Of a stretch of DNA of 64,000 bases, positions 25,223-33,828 are shown in pieces. Origin of the DNA: Pseudonocardia petroleophila. GTDB taxonomy: Bacteria; Actinomycetota; Actinomycetes; Mycobacteriales; Pseudonocardiaceae. How positions within the stretch are numbered: the first letter of the stretch is position 1; the number at the start of each line of letters is the position of its first letter. A program made the translations under genes and the position numbers. The notes beneath the pieces are model-generated. The model searched no databases and had not been told where the DNA came from. It saw only the letters and a program-made list of their open reading frames with translations. The stretch is from NCBI RefSeq assembly GCF_014235185.1, contig NZ_CP060131.1:627501-691500 (forward strand), written 5' to 3'.

Positions 25223-28200
25223 GCACCGATTCCAGCAGCCCGCGCAGCCCCTCGGCGTCGAGGAGGTCGGCCGGGCGGACCGTGACGTCGGCGCGCACGT
25301 AGTGGAAGGCGGCCCGGACCTGTTCGGGCGGGCAGCCGGCCAGCGCCGCCCAGGCCAGCCGGTACGCCGCGAGCTGCACCGACAGCGCCGGCAGCCGGGC
25401 GTCGTCGGGCAGGGCGCCGGTCTTCCAGTCGACGACGGTCCAGCCGCCGTCGGGGTCGGCGAACACCGCGTCCATCCGGCCGCGCACCCCGACCCCGGCG
25501 ACGATCGTCTCGAACGGCACCTCCACCTCGACCGGCCGCCGCTCGGCCCACTCGCTGGCCAGGAACGCCTCCTGCAGCTCGGCGAGCGAGTCGTCGGACA
25601 CGGCGTCCTCGTCGGCCGCGCCGGGCAGCTCGTCGAGGTCGAGCAGCTGGGCCGCGCCGAACCGCTGCTCCAGCCAGGCGTGGAACGCGGTGCCGCGGCG
25701 GGTGTGCGGGTTGGGCGGCAGCGGCAGCGGGCGGCGCAGGCGGGCGGCCAGCGTGGCCGGATCGGCGGCCAGCTCGACGAGCTGGCTGACGGTCAGCTGC
25801 GCCGGCAGCGCGACGGTCGGCCGGGCGCGGGCGGCGGCCCGCTCGGCCAGCAGGACCTCGACGTCGGCGGCCCAGCCCTCGGGGTCGGCCGGGTCGACGC
25901 CGTCGCCGTCCTCGGGCTCGTCGGGGTCGGGCTCCTCGGGACCGGGGTCCTCCGGGTCGCGGTCCCCGGGGCCGGGGACGGACGGGGCGGGGACGTCGAG
26001 CAGCTCCAGCTGCGCGCCCGGGTCGGCGGCGTCGGCGCGGGCCGAGCGGGCGGCGTCGAGATCGGCCAGGGCCGCACGCACGCGGTCGGCCCCGGCGTGC
26101 ACGTCGGCCGAGCGGGCGCCGAGGGGGTCCAGCGGCCACGGCAGGCCCGGCCCGTCGACGACGGCGGGGTTGGCCGCGCCGTCCTCGGGCGGGTCGGCCC
26201 ACTGCTCGACCGCGTCCGGGACGGCCCGCCGGATCTGCTCCAGGAACTCCGAGGGCTCCTTCGGCTTCTCCCCCGCCGCGGGCCAGCGGTGCCCGGACAC
26301 CAGCAGCACCCGCTCGCTGCGCGTCAGCGCGACGTAGAACAGCCGTCGCTCCTCGGTGAGCCGGCGCTCGTCGAGGGACTCGGAGTGGGCCTTGACCGCG
26401 TTCTCGACCAGCTTGCGGTCGGTGCACGCGGACAGGTCGAGCCCGGGGAGGTCGATCGCGTCGCCGCGCAGCGCCACCGGCAGCTCGGAGGGGTCGGTGA
26501 GCCAGGTGCCGCCGATCTTGCGGCCGGGGAAGACCTGCGAGACGAGGTGCGGCACGGCCACCACCTGCCACTCGAGGCCCTTCGCCGCGTGCACGGTGAG
26601 CACCTGGACGCGGTCCTGCGCGACCTCGACGTCGCCCGGCGTCAACCCGTCCTCGGCCTGCTCGGCGGTGTCGAGGTAGTCGAGCAGGGCGGGCAGCGTG
26701 GCCACCTCGGCGCCGGAGGCGAACTCGGCGACGACGTCGGCGAACGCGTCGAGGTGCGTGCGGCCGACCGGGCCGGGCCGGGCGGCGGACTCGGCGTCGA
26801 GCAGCAGGAGGCGCTCGGCGTCGGCGACTAGGTCGGTGAGCGGGGCCGCCGCGCGGGCGCGCAGCCAGCTCAGCTCGCGGCCCAGCCGCACGATCCGGTC
26901 GTGGCCCGCGGGCGTGTAGGCGGCCGGGTCGCCCGGGTCGTCGAGGGCGTCGACGAGCCCGGCCTGCTCCGCCTGCTCGGCGGGCAGCGCGCCCATCGCG
27001 AGCTCGGCCGGCGTCAGCGGGCCGGAGCGCGGAGCCGTCCCCGGCACCAGCTCGCGGGCGCGCGCCCACAGCGCGGCGAGGTCGGCGACGCCGAGCCGCC
27101 AGCGGGCCCCGGTGAGCAGGCGGATCGCCGACGGCCCGGCCAGCGGGTCGGCGACGAGCTTGAGCGCGCTGACGAGGTCGCGCACCTCCGGCGTGTCGAG
27201 CAGCCCGCCGAGACCGACGACCTCGACCGGCAGCCCGCGGGAGCGCAGGGCGTCGGCGACGGCGTCCATGTCGGCGCGGCGCCGGACGAGCACCGCCGAG
27301 CTGGGCGTGCGCTCGTCGGTCCACTGCTCGGCGATCGCGTCGGCCACCCACCCCACCTCGGTGGCGACGTCGGGCAGCAGCGCCACCCGGACGTCACCCC
27401 GGACCTCGGTCGACCCGGCCCGCAGCTCCCCGACGCCGACGGCCCCCGGCGCCGTCCGCAGCGGCTCGGACACCGCGTTGGCCAGCGCGAGCACCTCGGC
27501 GGGGTTGCGGAAGCTGGTGAGCAGGCCGAACTCGTCGGCGGGTTCGTCCGGCCCGGCGGGGAAGTCGGTGCGGAAGCGCACGAGGTTGCCCGCGCTCGCG
27601 CCGCGCCACCCGTAGATCGACTGGCACGGGTCGCCCACCGCCGTGACCGACGGCCCGTCGGCGCGCACCGGTTCCCCGGGCACCGTGCCGAACAGCGCCC
27701 GCAGCAGCACGCGCTGGGCGTGGCCGGTGTCCTGGTACTCGTCGAGCAGCACCGCGCGGTAGGTGGCGCGCTCGGTCTCCCCGACCTCCGGGTGGCTCTC
27801 CGCCACGCGCGCGGCGATCGCGAGCTGGTCGGCGAAGTCGACGGCCCGCTCCGACCGCTTGCGGGCCGCGAACGCCTCCACCAGCGGCAGCAGCTCCAGG
27901 CGCATCCGCTGGGCGTCGATCCAGCGCTTGTAGGTCAGCGACGGGTCGGCCCGCTGCCCCTTCCCCCGGGGCGCCGAGGACAGCGTCTCGACCAGCCGCT
28001 CCGCGTGGACGCGGACCGCGTCGGTGCCGACGAGGTGCTCGCCGAGCTCCCCGGCCAGCGCCAGCAGGTAGCCGGTGACGGTGGCGGGCACGCGGTCGAT
28101 GTCGAGGTCGTCGGCCCAGGTGCTGACGACGCGGTGCGCGAGCTGCCAGGCCGCGGTCTGGCTGAGCAGCCGCGCGGCGGGCTCCGCGGGCAGCCGCAGC

Positions 28201-28592
28201 GCGTGCTCGCCGACCAGCCGCCCGGCGTAGGCGTGGTAGGTGGAGACGGTCGGCTCCCCGGCGAGCACGGCCGCCCGGCGCTCGCCGCTGGGGTCGAGCT
28301 CGTCGAGCAGGCGGGTGCCCGCGAGGCGCCGCAGCCGCGAGCGGACGCGGGCGCCGAGCTGCTGCGCGGCCTTGCGCGTGAAGGTCAGACCGAGCACCTG
28401 CTCGGGCAGCACCTCACCGGTGGCCACCAGCCAGACGACCCGGGCGGCCATCGTCTCCGTCTTGCCCGCCCCGGCCCCCGCGACGACCAGCGCCGGGCGC
28501 GCGGGCGCGGAGATGACGGCGGCCTGCTCCTCGGTCGGGGGGTCGACGCCGAGTGCGGTCGCGAGCGCGCGGGGGGTGAGGAGCACGGTCAC
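25197..28592 (-). CDS. adnB: AdnB-type helicase-nuclease subunit
   Basis: A 1131-residue UvrD-like motor joined to a RecB-type nuclease. The helicase has Walker A VVAGAGAGKTETMAARV near residue 35, VLLDEYQDTGHAQRVLL near 265 and [13 protein letters not shown] near 665. The C-terminal PD-(D/E)XK core carries GRMDAVF and VVDWKTG near residue 1045-1060. In mycobacteria AdnAB resects double-strand breaks; AdnB is the main motor. The GTG start overlaps the adnA stop (GTGA). It corresponds to Rv3201c as I recall the order. A Glu/Asp/Pro-rich linker near residue 880 is probably disordered. Confidence 0.92.
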   Translation of the reverse strand: MTVLLTPRALATALGVDPPTEEQAAVISAPARPALVVAGAGAGKTETMAARVVWLVATGEVLPEQVLGLTFTRKAAQQLGARVRSRLRRLAGTRLLDELDPSGERRAAVLAGEPTVSTYHAYAGRLVGEHALRLPAEPAARLLSQTAAWQLAHRVVSTWADDLDIDRVPATVTGYLLALAGELGEHLVGTDAVRVHAERLVETLSSAPRGKGQRADPSLTYKRWIDAQRMRLELLPLVEAFAARKRSERAVDFADQLAIAARVAESHPEVGETERATYRAVLLDEYQDTGHAQRVLLRALFGTVPGEPVRADGPSVTAVGDPCQSIYGWRGASAGNLVRFRTDFPAGPDEPADEFGLLTSFRNPAEVLALANAVSEPLRTAPGAVGVGELRAGSTEVRGDVRVALLPDVATEVGWVADAIAEQWTDERTPSSAVLVRRRADMDAVADALRSRGLPVEVVGLGGLLDTPEVRDLVSALKLVADPLAGPSAIRLLTGARWRLGVADLAALWARARELVPGTAPRSGPLTPAELAMGALPAEQAEQAGLVDALDDPGDPAAYTPAGHDRIVRLGRELSWLRARAAAPLTDLVADAERLLLLDAESAARPGPVGRTHLDAFADVVAEFASGAEVATLPALLDYLDTAEQAEDGLTPGDVEVAQDRVQVLTVHAAKGLEWQVVAVPHLVSQVFPGRKIGGTWLTDPSELPVALRGDAIDLPGLDLSACTDRKLVENAVKAHSESLDERRLTEERRLFYVALTRSERVLLVSGHRWPAAGEKPKEPSEFLEQIRRAVPDAVEQWADPPEDGAANPAVVDGPGLPWPLDPLGARSADVHAGADRVRAALADLDAARSARADAADPGAQLELLDVPAPSVPGPGDRDPEDPGPEEPDPDEPEDGDGVDPADPEGWAADVEVLLAERAAARARPTVALPAQLTVSQLVELAADPATLAARLRRPLPLPPNPHTRRGTAFHAWLEQRFGAAQLLDLDELPGAADEDAVSDDSLAELQEAFLASEWAERRPVEVEVPFETIVAGVGVRGRMDAVFADPDGGWTVVDWKTGALPDDARLPALSVQLAAYRLAWAALAGCPPEQVRAAFHYVRADVTVRPADLLDAEGLRGLLESVPTAATPAS

Positions 28593-31500
28593 GCCTCCGT
28601 GACCGGGCGGCCCGCGCCATGGGCGGGGCAGCTGGTGCGGACCGGGCAGCGGTCGCAGTCGGGGCCCAGTCGCGCGACGAACACCGAGCCCGAGGACTGC
28701 ACCCCCGCGTCGCGCACCACCGCCCGCCACAGCTCGACGCCGCCCTCGTCGAGCGGGGGCTGCGTGGGCTCCTTCGCCTCGCCGCCGGCCCTGCGGTCGG
28801 CCACGTAGACCAGGCGCGCGCCGCCGGGACCGGCCGCGGCGTCGACGAGGTCGCCGAACGCGCCGAGGGCGGCGGCCAGCTGGTAGACCGCGAGCTGCGG
28901 GTGCTCCGCGGCCGCGCGGGCGCTCACCGCCGTCTTGCCGGTCTTGACGTCGACCACGACCGGGCGCCCGTCGGCGTCGACCTCCAGCCGGTCGACCCGG
29001 CCCTTCAGCCGCAGCCACGGCCCCGCGGTGCCGACCTCGACCTCGTCGGGCGGCAGGTCGAGCTGCACCGCCTGCTCGACGGCGACGAGCGACAGTCCGC
29101 CGGCCCGGCTCGACCGCACCCAGTCGTCGAACGCCGCCAGCATCCCGCGCACCCGGGTGAGCTCGCGACGGCCGAACCACGGCGCGCCCGCGTCGAGCCG
29201 GGCCCACGCCGACTGCAGCGCCGTCTCCAGCTCGCCCGGTTCCGCGCCCGCCGCCGCGGCCTGGACGAGCGCGTGCACCAGGGACCCGGTGATCGCGGCG
29301 AGCGCCCCGTTGTCACTGCCGCCGTGGCGCTCCAGCACCCAGCGCAGCGGGCAGCGCAGGATCTTCTCGACGTCGGACGGCGACACCGGCACGACCTCGC
29401 CCGGCTCCCGCAGCGGGGCCTGCGCGGAGAGCGGCGCGAGGCCGTACCACTGGTCGGGGTGGGCCCCGGGCACGCCGGCCTCGGCCAGCCGGGCCAGCGC
29501 CGCGGCGGCCCGCGCGTGCCTCCCCGGATCCGCGTCGGGATCGCAGACGGCCCGGCGCAGCTCGCCCACCAGCTCGGCGAGCACGAGGGAGCGGCCCGGG
29601 CGGTGCACGGGACGCTCGGCCTTCTCCGCGGGCAGGGGATCGAGCTCGTCGAGGAACCGGGACGGCTGCTCGTCCTCCCCCTGCACGCCGCTGACCAGCA
29701 GCGTCGTGCGGGCGCGGGTGCACGCCGAGTAGAACAGCCGCCGCTCCTCGGCCAGCAGCGGCGCCATCCGCGAGACCGTCTCCTGCGGCGCCGCGACGCC
29801 GGCCACGAGGTCGACCAGCCGCTCGTTGCCCAGCAGGCTCCCGCGCAGCCGCAGGTCGGGCCAGGCCCCCTCCTGCACCCCCGGCACCGCGACGACGTCC
29901 CACTCCCGGCCGCGCGCGGCGTGCGCGGTGAGCAGCACGACCGCCTCCCCCTGCGGGGCGCGGGCGGCGAGGGTGTCGCTGGGCAGGTGCTGCTCGGTGA
30001 GGTACTCGGTGAACCCCACGACGCCCGCGCCCGGCAACCGGTCGGCGTGCCGCGCCGCCGCGTCGAACAGGGCGAGGACGGCGTCGAGGTCGCGGTCGGC
30101 CGCGGCACCCGCCGGGCCGCCCCGCGCGCTCGCCTCGCTCCAGCGCTGCCCCAGCCCGCAGCGCTGCCACACCCGCCAGAGCACCTCCTCGGCGCTCTCG
30201 CCGTCGCGCACGGCGTCGCCCGCCAGCGCCAGCAGCGCGCCGACGCGCCGCAGCGGGGCGGTCTCGTTCGCCGGGAGTGCGGCCAGCGGGTCGGGCCGGC
30301 CGCGGGCCGCGGCGCGCAGGGCGTCGACGAGCAGGGGGTCGGACCCCTCGCCGGAGTCGCCGTCGGGGCCGCCCGCGTGCAGCCGGAGCAGGCCGCGGCG
30401 CAGGCGGCGCATCCGCATCGGGTCGGCCGAGCCCAGCGGGGAGGTGAGCAGGGCGGTGGCGGCGTCGGCGTCGAGCTCGTGGGGGCGGGCGGCGTAGCGC
30501 AGCACCATGAGCAGCGGGACGACGGCGGGCTGACGGGCGGTGGGCAGCTCGTCGGGCGGGGCGGCGATCGGGACGCCGGCCGCGAGCAGCGCGCGCCGCA
30601 GCGTGGGCAGCGAGCGGCGCGTGGATCGCGACAGCACCGCCATCCGCGACCAGGGCACGCCGTCGGTGAGGTGCGCCCGGCGCAGCCGGTCGGCCACCCA
30701 GCCCGCCTCCTGCGCGGCGGAGGCGAAGATGCGGACGTCGACGACGCCGGCCGCGGCGCCCGAGGACCCGGTCTCCCCCGACGACCCGGTCTCGCCCGAC
30801 GACCCGGCCTCCCCCGACGACCCGGTCTCGCCGGGCGGGCCGACGCGGCGGCGCCCCGGACCCGCGCCGGGCAGCCGGGCCGCCAGCCGCGCCCCGGCGG
30901 CGCGGACGGCGGGGGCGCTGCGGTGGTCGACGTCGAGCACCACCGTCTCGGCCTCGATCGCGGTCATCCCCGTGGGGTCGGCTCCGCGGAAGTTGAGCAC
31001 GGCCTGGTCGGGGTCGCCCGCCAGCAGGACGGTGCGGGCGGTGGAGCCGAGCGCGCGGACCAGCTCCATCTGCTGGGGGTCGAGGTCCTGGGCGTCGTCG
31101 ACGAGCAGGTGCTGCACGCGGTGCCGCTCGGCGGCGAGCAGCTCGGGGTCCGACGCCAGCGCGTCGAGGGCGGCGGAGACCAGCTCGGCGGCGTCGAGCG
31201 CGGGGGCGGTGGCCTGCGGGGCGCCGCGGCCCGCGGCCCCGCGCAGCAGCGTGACCTGCTCGTAGGTGCGGAAGAACCGGCCGGCCGCGCTCCAGGCCCC
31301 GACGTCGTGCATCTCGCCGAGCGCGGCGAGCTCGTCGGGCCCGAGCCCGCGCTCGGCGGCCCGCAGGATCAGCTCGCGCAGCTCGGCGGCGAACCCCGGC
31401 AGGGCGAGCGCGGGGCGCAGCCGCTCGGGCCAGCCCGAGCCCGGGACCTCGTCGAACAGCTCCCCGGCCAGCAGGTCGCGCACCACGGCGTCCTGCTCGG

Positions 31501-31903
31501 CGCTCGCCAGCAGCCGGGGCGGCGGGTCGCCGTGGCGGGCGGCGTGCAGGCGCAGCACCCCGAACGCGTACGAGTGGACGGTGCGGACGAGCGGCTCGCG
31601 CAGCGTGCGGTCGGCGCCGCCGGCGAGATCGGCCAGCCGCTCGCGGAACTCCCCCGCCGCGCGCCTGCTCCCGACCAGCAGCAGCGTGCGCGCCGGGTCC
31701 TCCCCCGCCGCCACCCGCCCCGCGACGGCGGCGAGCAGCAGCGTGGTCTTGCCCGTGCCCGGCCCGCCGAGGACCTTCAGCGGGCCCGCGTCGTGGGCGA
31801 GCACCCGCAGCGCGGCGGCGTCCCACTCCGGGACGACCCCGCCCCGGCGCGGCGCGCGCACGAGGCCGGGCGCCACGCGGGCGGAGGGGAGCGTGCGGGT
31901 CAC
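28589..31903 (-). CDS. adnA: AdnA-type helicase-nuclease subunit
   Basis: A 1104-residue partner of AdnB. Walker A KVLGGPGTGKTTLLLAA lies near residue 40 and a Walker B-like LLVDDAQDLDPQQM near 270. The nuclease core VVVDVKTGKTAV is near 1000. Cysteines in ILRCPLRW near 850 and CDRCPVRTSC near 1085 could ligate an iron-sulphur cluster, as in AddB-type nucleases. A short Gly-Ser-Glu repeat interrupts the protein near residue 365. The GTG at 31903 is chosen; a later start is possible. With adnB it forms a two-gene operon, divergent from lipV. Confidence 0.9.
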   Translation of the reverse strand: MTRTLPSARVAPGLVRAPRRGGVVPEWDAAALRVLAHDAGPLKVLGGPGTGKTTLLLAAVAGRVAAGEDPARTLLLVGSRRAAGEFRERLADLAGGADRTLREPLVRTVHSYAFGVLRLHAARHGDPPPRLLASAEQDAVVRDLLAGELFDEVPGSGWPERLRPALALPGFAAELRELILRAAERGLGPDELAALGEMHDVGAWSAAGRFFRTYEQVTLLRGAAGRGAPQATAPALDAAELVSAALDALASDPELLAAERHRVQHLLVDDAQDLDPQQMELVRALGSTARTVLLAGDPDQAVLNFRGADPTGMTAIEAETVVLDVDHRSAPAVRAAGARLAARLPGAGPGRRRVGPPGETGSSGEAGSSGETGSSGETGSSGAAAGVVDVRIFASAAQEAGWVADRLRRAHLTDGVPWSRMAVLSRSTRRSLPTLRRALLAAGVPIAAPPDELPTARQPAVVPLLMVLRYAARPHELDADAATALLTSPLGSADPMRMRRLRRGLLRLHAGGPDGDSGEGSDPLLVDALRAAARGRPDPLAALPANETAPLRRVGALLALAGDAVRDGESAEEVLWRVWQRCGLGQRWSEASARGGPAGAAADRDLDAVLALFDAAARHADRLPGAGVVGFTEYLTEQHLPSDTLAARAPQGEAVVLLTAHAARGREWDVVAVPGVQEGAWPDLRLRGSLLGNERLVDLVAGVAAPQETVSRMAPLLAEERRLFYSACTRARTTLLVSGVQGEDEQPSRFLDELDPLPAEKAERPVHRPGRSLVLAELVGELRRAVCDPDADPGRHARAAAALARLAEAGVPGAHPDQWYGLAPLSAQAPLREPGEVVPVSPSDVEKILRCPLRWVLERHGGSDNGALAAITGSLVHALVQAAAAGAEPGELETALQSAWARLDAGAPWFGRRELTRVRGMLAAFDDWVRSSRAGGLSLVAVEQAVQLDLPPDEVEVGTAGPWLRLKGRVDRLEVDADGRPVVVDVKTGKTAVSARAAAEHPQLAVYQLAAALGAFGDLVDAAAGPGGARLVYVADRRAGGEAKEPTQPPLDEGGVELWRAVVRDAGVQSSGSVFVARLGPDCDRCPVRTSCPAHGAGRPVTEA

Positions 31904-31976
31904 ACGGGGGATGCAACCACCCACCCCCGACAGTTCCGCGGTGGGGTGCGCGGCCGCGTGTGCGAGCATCCCCACC

Positions 31977-32729
31977 GTGAGCACGCTGCACCGGCACTCC
32001 TTCGGCGACGGCGGACCGGTCCTCGCCCTGCACGGCGTCACCGGGCACGGGGAGCGCTGGCGGGTCCTCGCCGACGCCCTGCCGGACCACCGCCTGATCG
32101 GCGTCGACCTCCGCGGCCACGGCCGCTCCCCGTGGACCCCGCCGTGGGGGTTCGAGCAGCACGTCGCCGACCTGCTCGCCGTCCTCGACGCCGAGGGCCT
32201 CGACCGCGTCCCGGTGATCGGGCACTCCTTCGGCGGGGCGATCGCGGTGCACCTGACCCGGATCGCGCCCGAGCGCGTCGAGCGGCTCGTCCTGCTCGAC
32301 CCGGCCATCGGGCTCGACGCCGGGGACATGCTCGAGACCGCCGAGGACACCCGCGCCGACGAGTCCTACCCCGACCTCGACGCCGCCCGCGCCGACCGCG
32401 CGCAGCGCTGGGAGGGCATCGCCGCCGAGCTGGTCGAGGCCGAGCTCGCCGCCCACCTCGTCCCCGACGGCGACCGGTGGCGCTACCGCTACTCCCGCGC
32501 CGCCGTCGTCGCGGCCTGGGGCGAGATGGCCCGCGCGGCGGTCACCCCGGTCGGGCCGACGCTGCTGGTCCCGGCCACGAAGGCCGACTTCGTCGACCCG
32601 GCGTGGGTCGACGCCTGCCGCGCCGCGCTGGGCGACGACCTCACCGTCGCCCCGGTCGACGCAGGGCACATGGTGTTCCTGGAGCGCACCGCCGAGGTCG
32701 CCGAGCACATCCGCGCGTTCCTGCGGTGA
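31977..32729 (+). CDS. Alpha/beta hydrolase (LipV-like)
   Basis: A 250-residue alpha/beta hydrolase. The oxyanion motif LALHGVTGHGERW lies near residue 16, the nucleophile elbow VIGHSFGGAIA near 82, an acidic residue in KADFVDP near 202 and the histidine in VDAGHMVFLE near 228. It could be a lipase or esterase; the position matches Rv3203 (LipV). The GTG at 31977 is the first in a clean coding frame. The stop overlaps the following alkyltransferase-like gene (GTGA). Confidence 0.85.
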   Translation: MSTLHRHSFGDGGPVLALHGVTGHGERWRVLADALPDHRLIGVDLRGHGRSPWTPPWGFEQHVADLLAVLDAEGLDRVPVIGHSFGGAIAVHLTRIAPERVERLVLLDPAIGLDAGDMLETAEDTRADESYPDLDAARADRAQRWEGIAAELVEAELAAHLVPDGDRWRYRYSRAAVVAAWGEMARAAVTPVGPTLLVPATKADFVDPAWVDACRAALGDDLTVAPVDAGHMVFLERTAEVAEHIRAFLR

Positions 32730-33007
32730 TCGACGAGGAGACGGTCGAGCGGATCCGCGAGGTGGTGCGCGCGATCCCGCCGGGCGAGACGTCGAGCTAC
32801 GGGGAGGTCGCCGCGCGCGCCGGGCTGCCCGGCCGCGCCCGCCTGGTCGGCCGGATCCTCGCCGAGGACGGCCACGACCTGCCCTGGCACCGGGTGCTGC
32901 GCGCCGACGGGACCTGCGCCCCGCAGGTCGCGCGGGAGCAGAGCGCCCGGCTGCGCGCCGAGGGCGTCCTCCTGGAGGACGGCCGCCTCCCCCGGCCCCG
33001 CCGCTGA
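32726..33007 (+). CDS. Alkyltransferase-like (ATL) DNA-binding protein
   Basis: A 93-residue protein with the C-terminal domain of O6-alkylguanine transferases. The helix PPGETSSYGEVAARAGLPGRARLVGRIL is present (in parts near 15-45). The active-site PCHRV is replaced by PWHRV near residue 57, so the alkyl-acceptor cysteine is a tryptophan. ATL proteins bind alkylated guanine and hand lesions to nucleotide excision repair. The GTG overlaps the lipV-like stop. It matches Rv3204 by position. Confidence 0.88.
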   Translation: MIDEETVERIREVVRAIPPGETSSYGEVAARAGLPGRARLVGRILAEDGHDLPWHRVLRADGTCAPQVAREQSARLRAEGVLLEDGRLPRPRR

Positions 33008-33027
33008 GCGACGGGCGGGCGCCGGCC

Positions 33028-33078
33028 GCAGTGGGGTGGCTCCACTGCAGCCCGATCGGAGTGGAGCCACCCCACTGC
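33028..33078. terminator. Bidirectional hairpin terminator
   Basis: Exact 19-base arms (33028-33046 and 33060-33078) with a 13-base loop lie between the convergent ATL and sirohydrochlorin chelatase genes. The arms are perfect, which is unusual in this window. Confidence 0.8.
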
Positions 33079-33141
33079 GACGCGGGCGGGGCGACCGCGG
33101 CGCGGCAGCGACCCGGGCGGGGCGACCCGCGGCCGGTCCGG

Positions 33142-33828
33142 TCACGCCGTCCGCGACAGCGCGGCTCCCGCCGCGTGGAAACGGGCCGCCACCAGCTCGA
33201 CGACGGCGTCGTGGTCGGCGATCGGGGCCCCGACCACGTCGGCCCCGCAGTCGTCGAGCGTGCGCTGGAACAGCCCCGGCGCGAGCAGCCAGGACGCCAC
33301 CGCGACCCGCGACGCGCCGTCGGCCCGCAGCGCGGCCACCGCCTCCCCCACCCGCGGCCCGCCGGTGGCGATGGTCGCGAGCGTGACGGGGCGGCCGAGG
33401 GACCGGCCCAGCCGCCGGGCGGCGCGCTCGCCGTCGGCCTGCGCGCACGGGTCGCTCGACCCGGCCACGGCGAGCACGACGGCGTCCCCGTCGCGCAGCC
33501 CCGCGGTGCGCAGCCGGTCGGCGGCCGCGCCGACGAGTGCGGGATCCGGGCCGAACGTCCCGCCGATCAGCACGTCGGAGCGGCCCGTGGCCCCGATCTG
33601 CGCCGGGACGTCGACGCGCACGTGGTAGCCCGCGGCCAGGAACATCGGGACGGCCACGCACGGGCCGGGCAGCGCGGCGAGCGCGTCGGCGGGGGTGGGG
33701 CGGCGGACGTCGACGTAGCAGGCCTCGACGCGCACCCCGAGCCGGTGGCGGACGCGGGCGGCCACCGCCTCGGTGACGACCGCGCCCGCCGGGTCGCGCG
33801 TGCCGTGCGCGACGAGCAGGAGGTTCAC
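33142..33828 (-). CDS. Sirohydrochlorin chelatase (CbiX-like)
   Basis: A 228-residue CbiX/SirB-type chelatase. The two half-domains are visible: LLLVAHGTRDPAGAV at the start (metal-binding His) and VLAVAGSSDP near residue 118. The family histidine in AAGYHVRVDVP lies near 70. It inserts ferrous iron into sirohydrochlorin to form sirohaem, the cofactor of NirB encoded in the same operon. The GTG overlaps the stop of the HemD-like gene. Confidence 0.88.
   Translation of the reverse strand: MNLLLVAHGTRDPAGAVVTEAVAARVRHRLGVRVEACYVDVRRPTPADALAALPGPCVAVPMFLAAGYHVRVDVPAQIGATGRSDVLIGGTFGPDPALVGAAADRLRTAGLRDGDAVVLAVAGSSDPCAQADGERAARRLGRSLGRPVTLATIATGGPRVGEAVAALRADGASRVAVASWLLAPGLFQRTLDDCGADVVGAPIADHDAVVELVAARFHAAGAALSRTA

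Noticed and set aside
28619..33007. A 1462-codon plus-strand open frame opposite adnA and adnB
   Set aside because: The frame is the antisense shadow of strongly conserved helicase genes and has Arg/Gly/Ala-rich nonsense composition; only its last 93 codons are real (the ATL gene).
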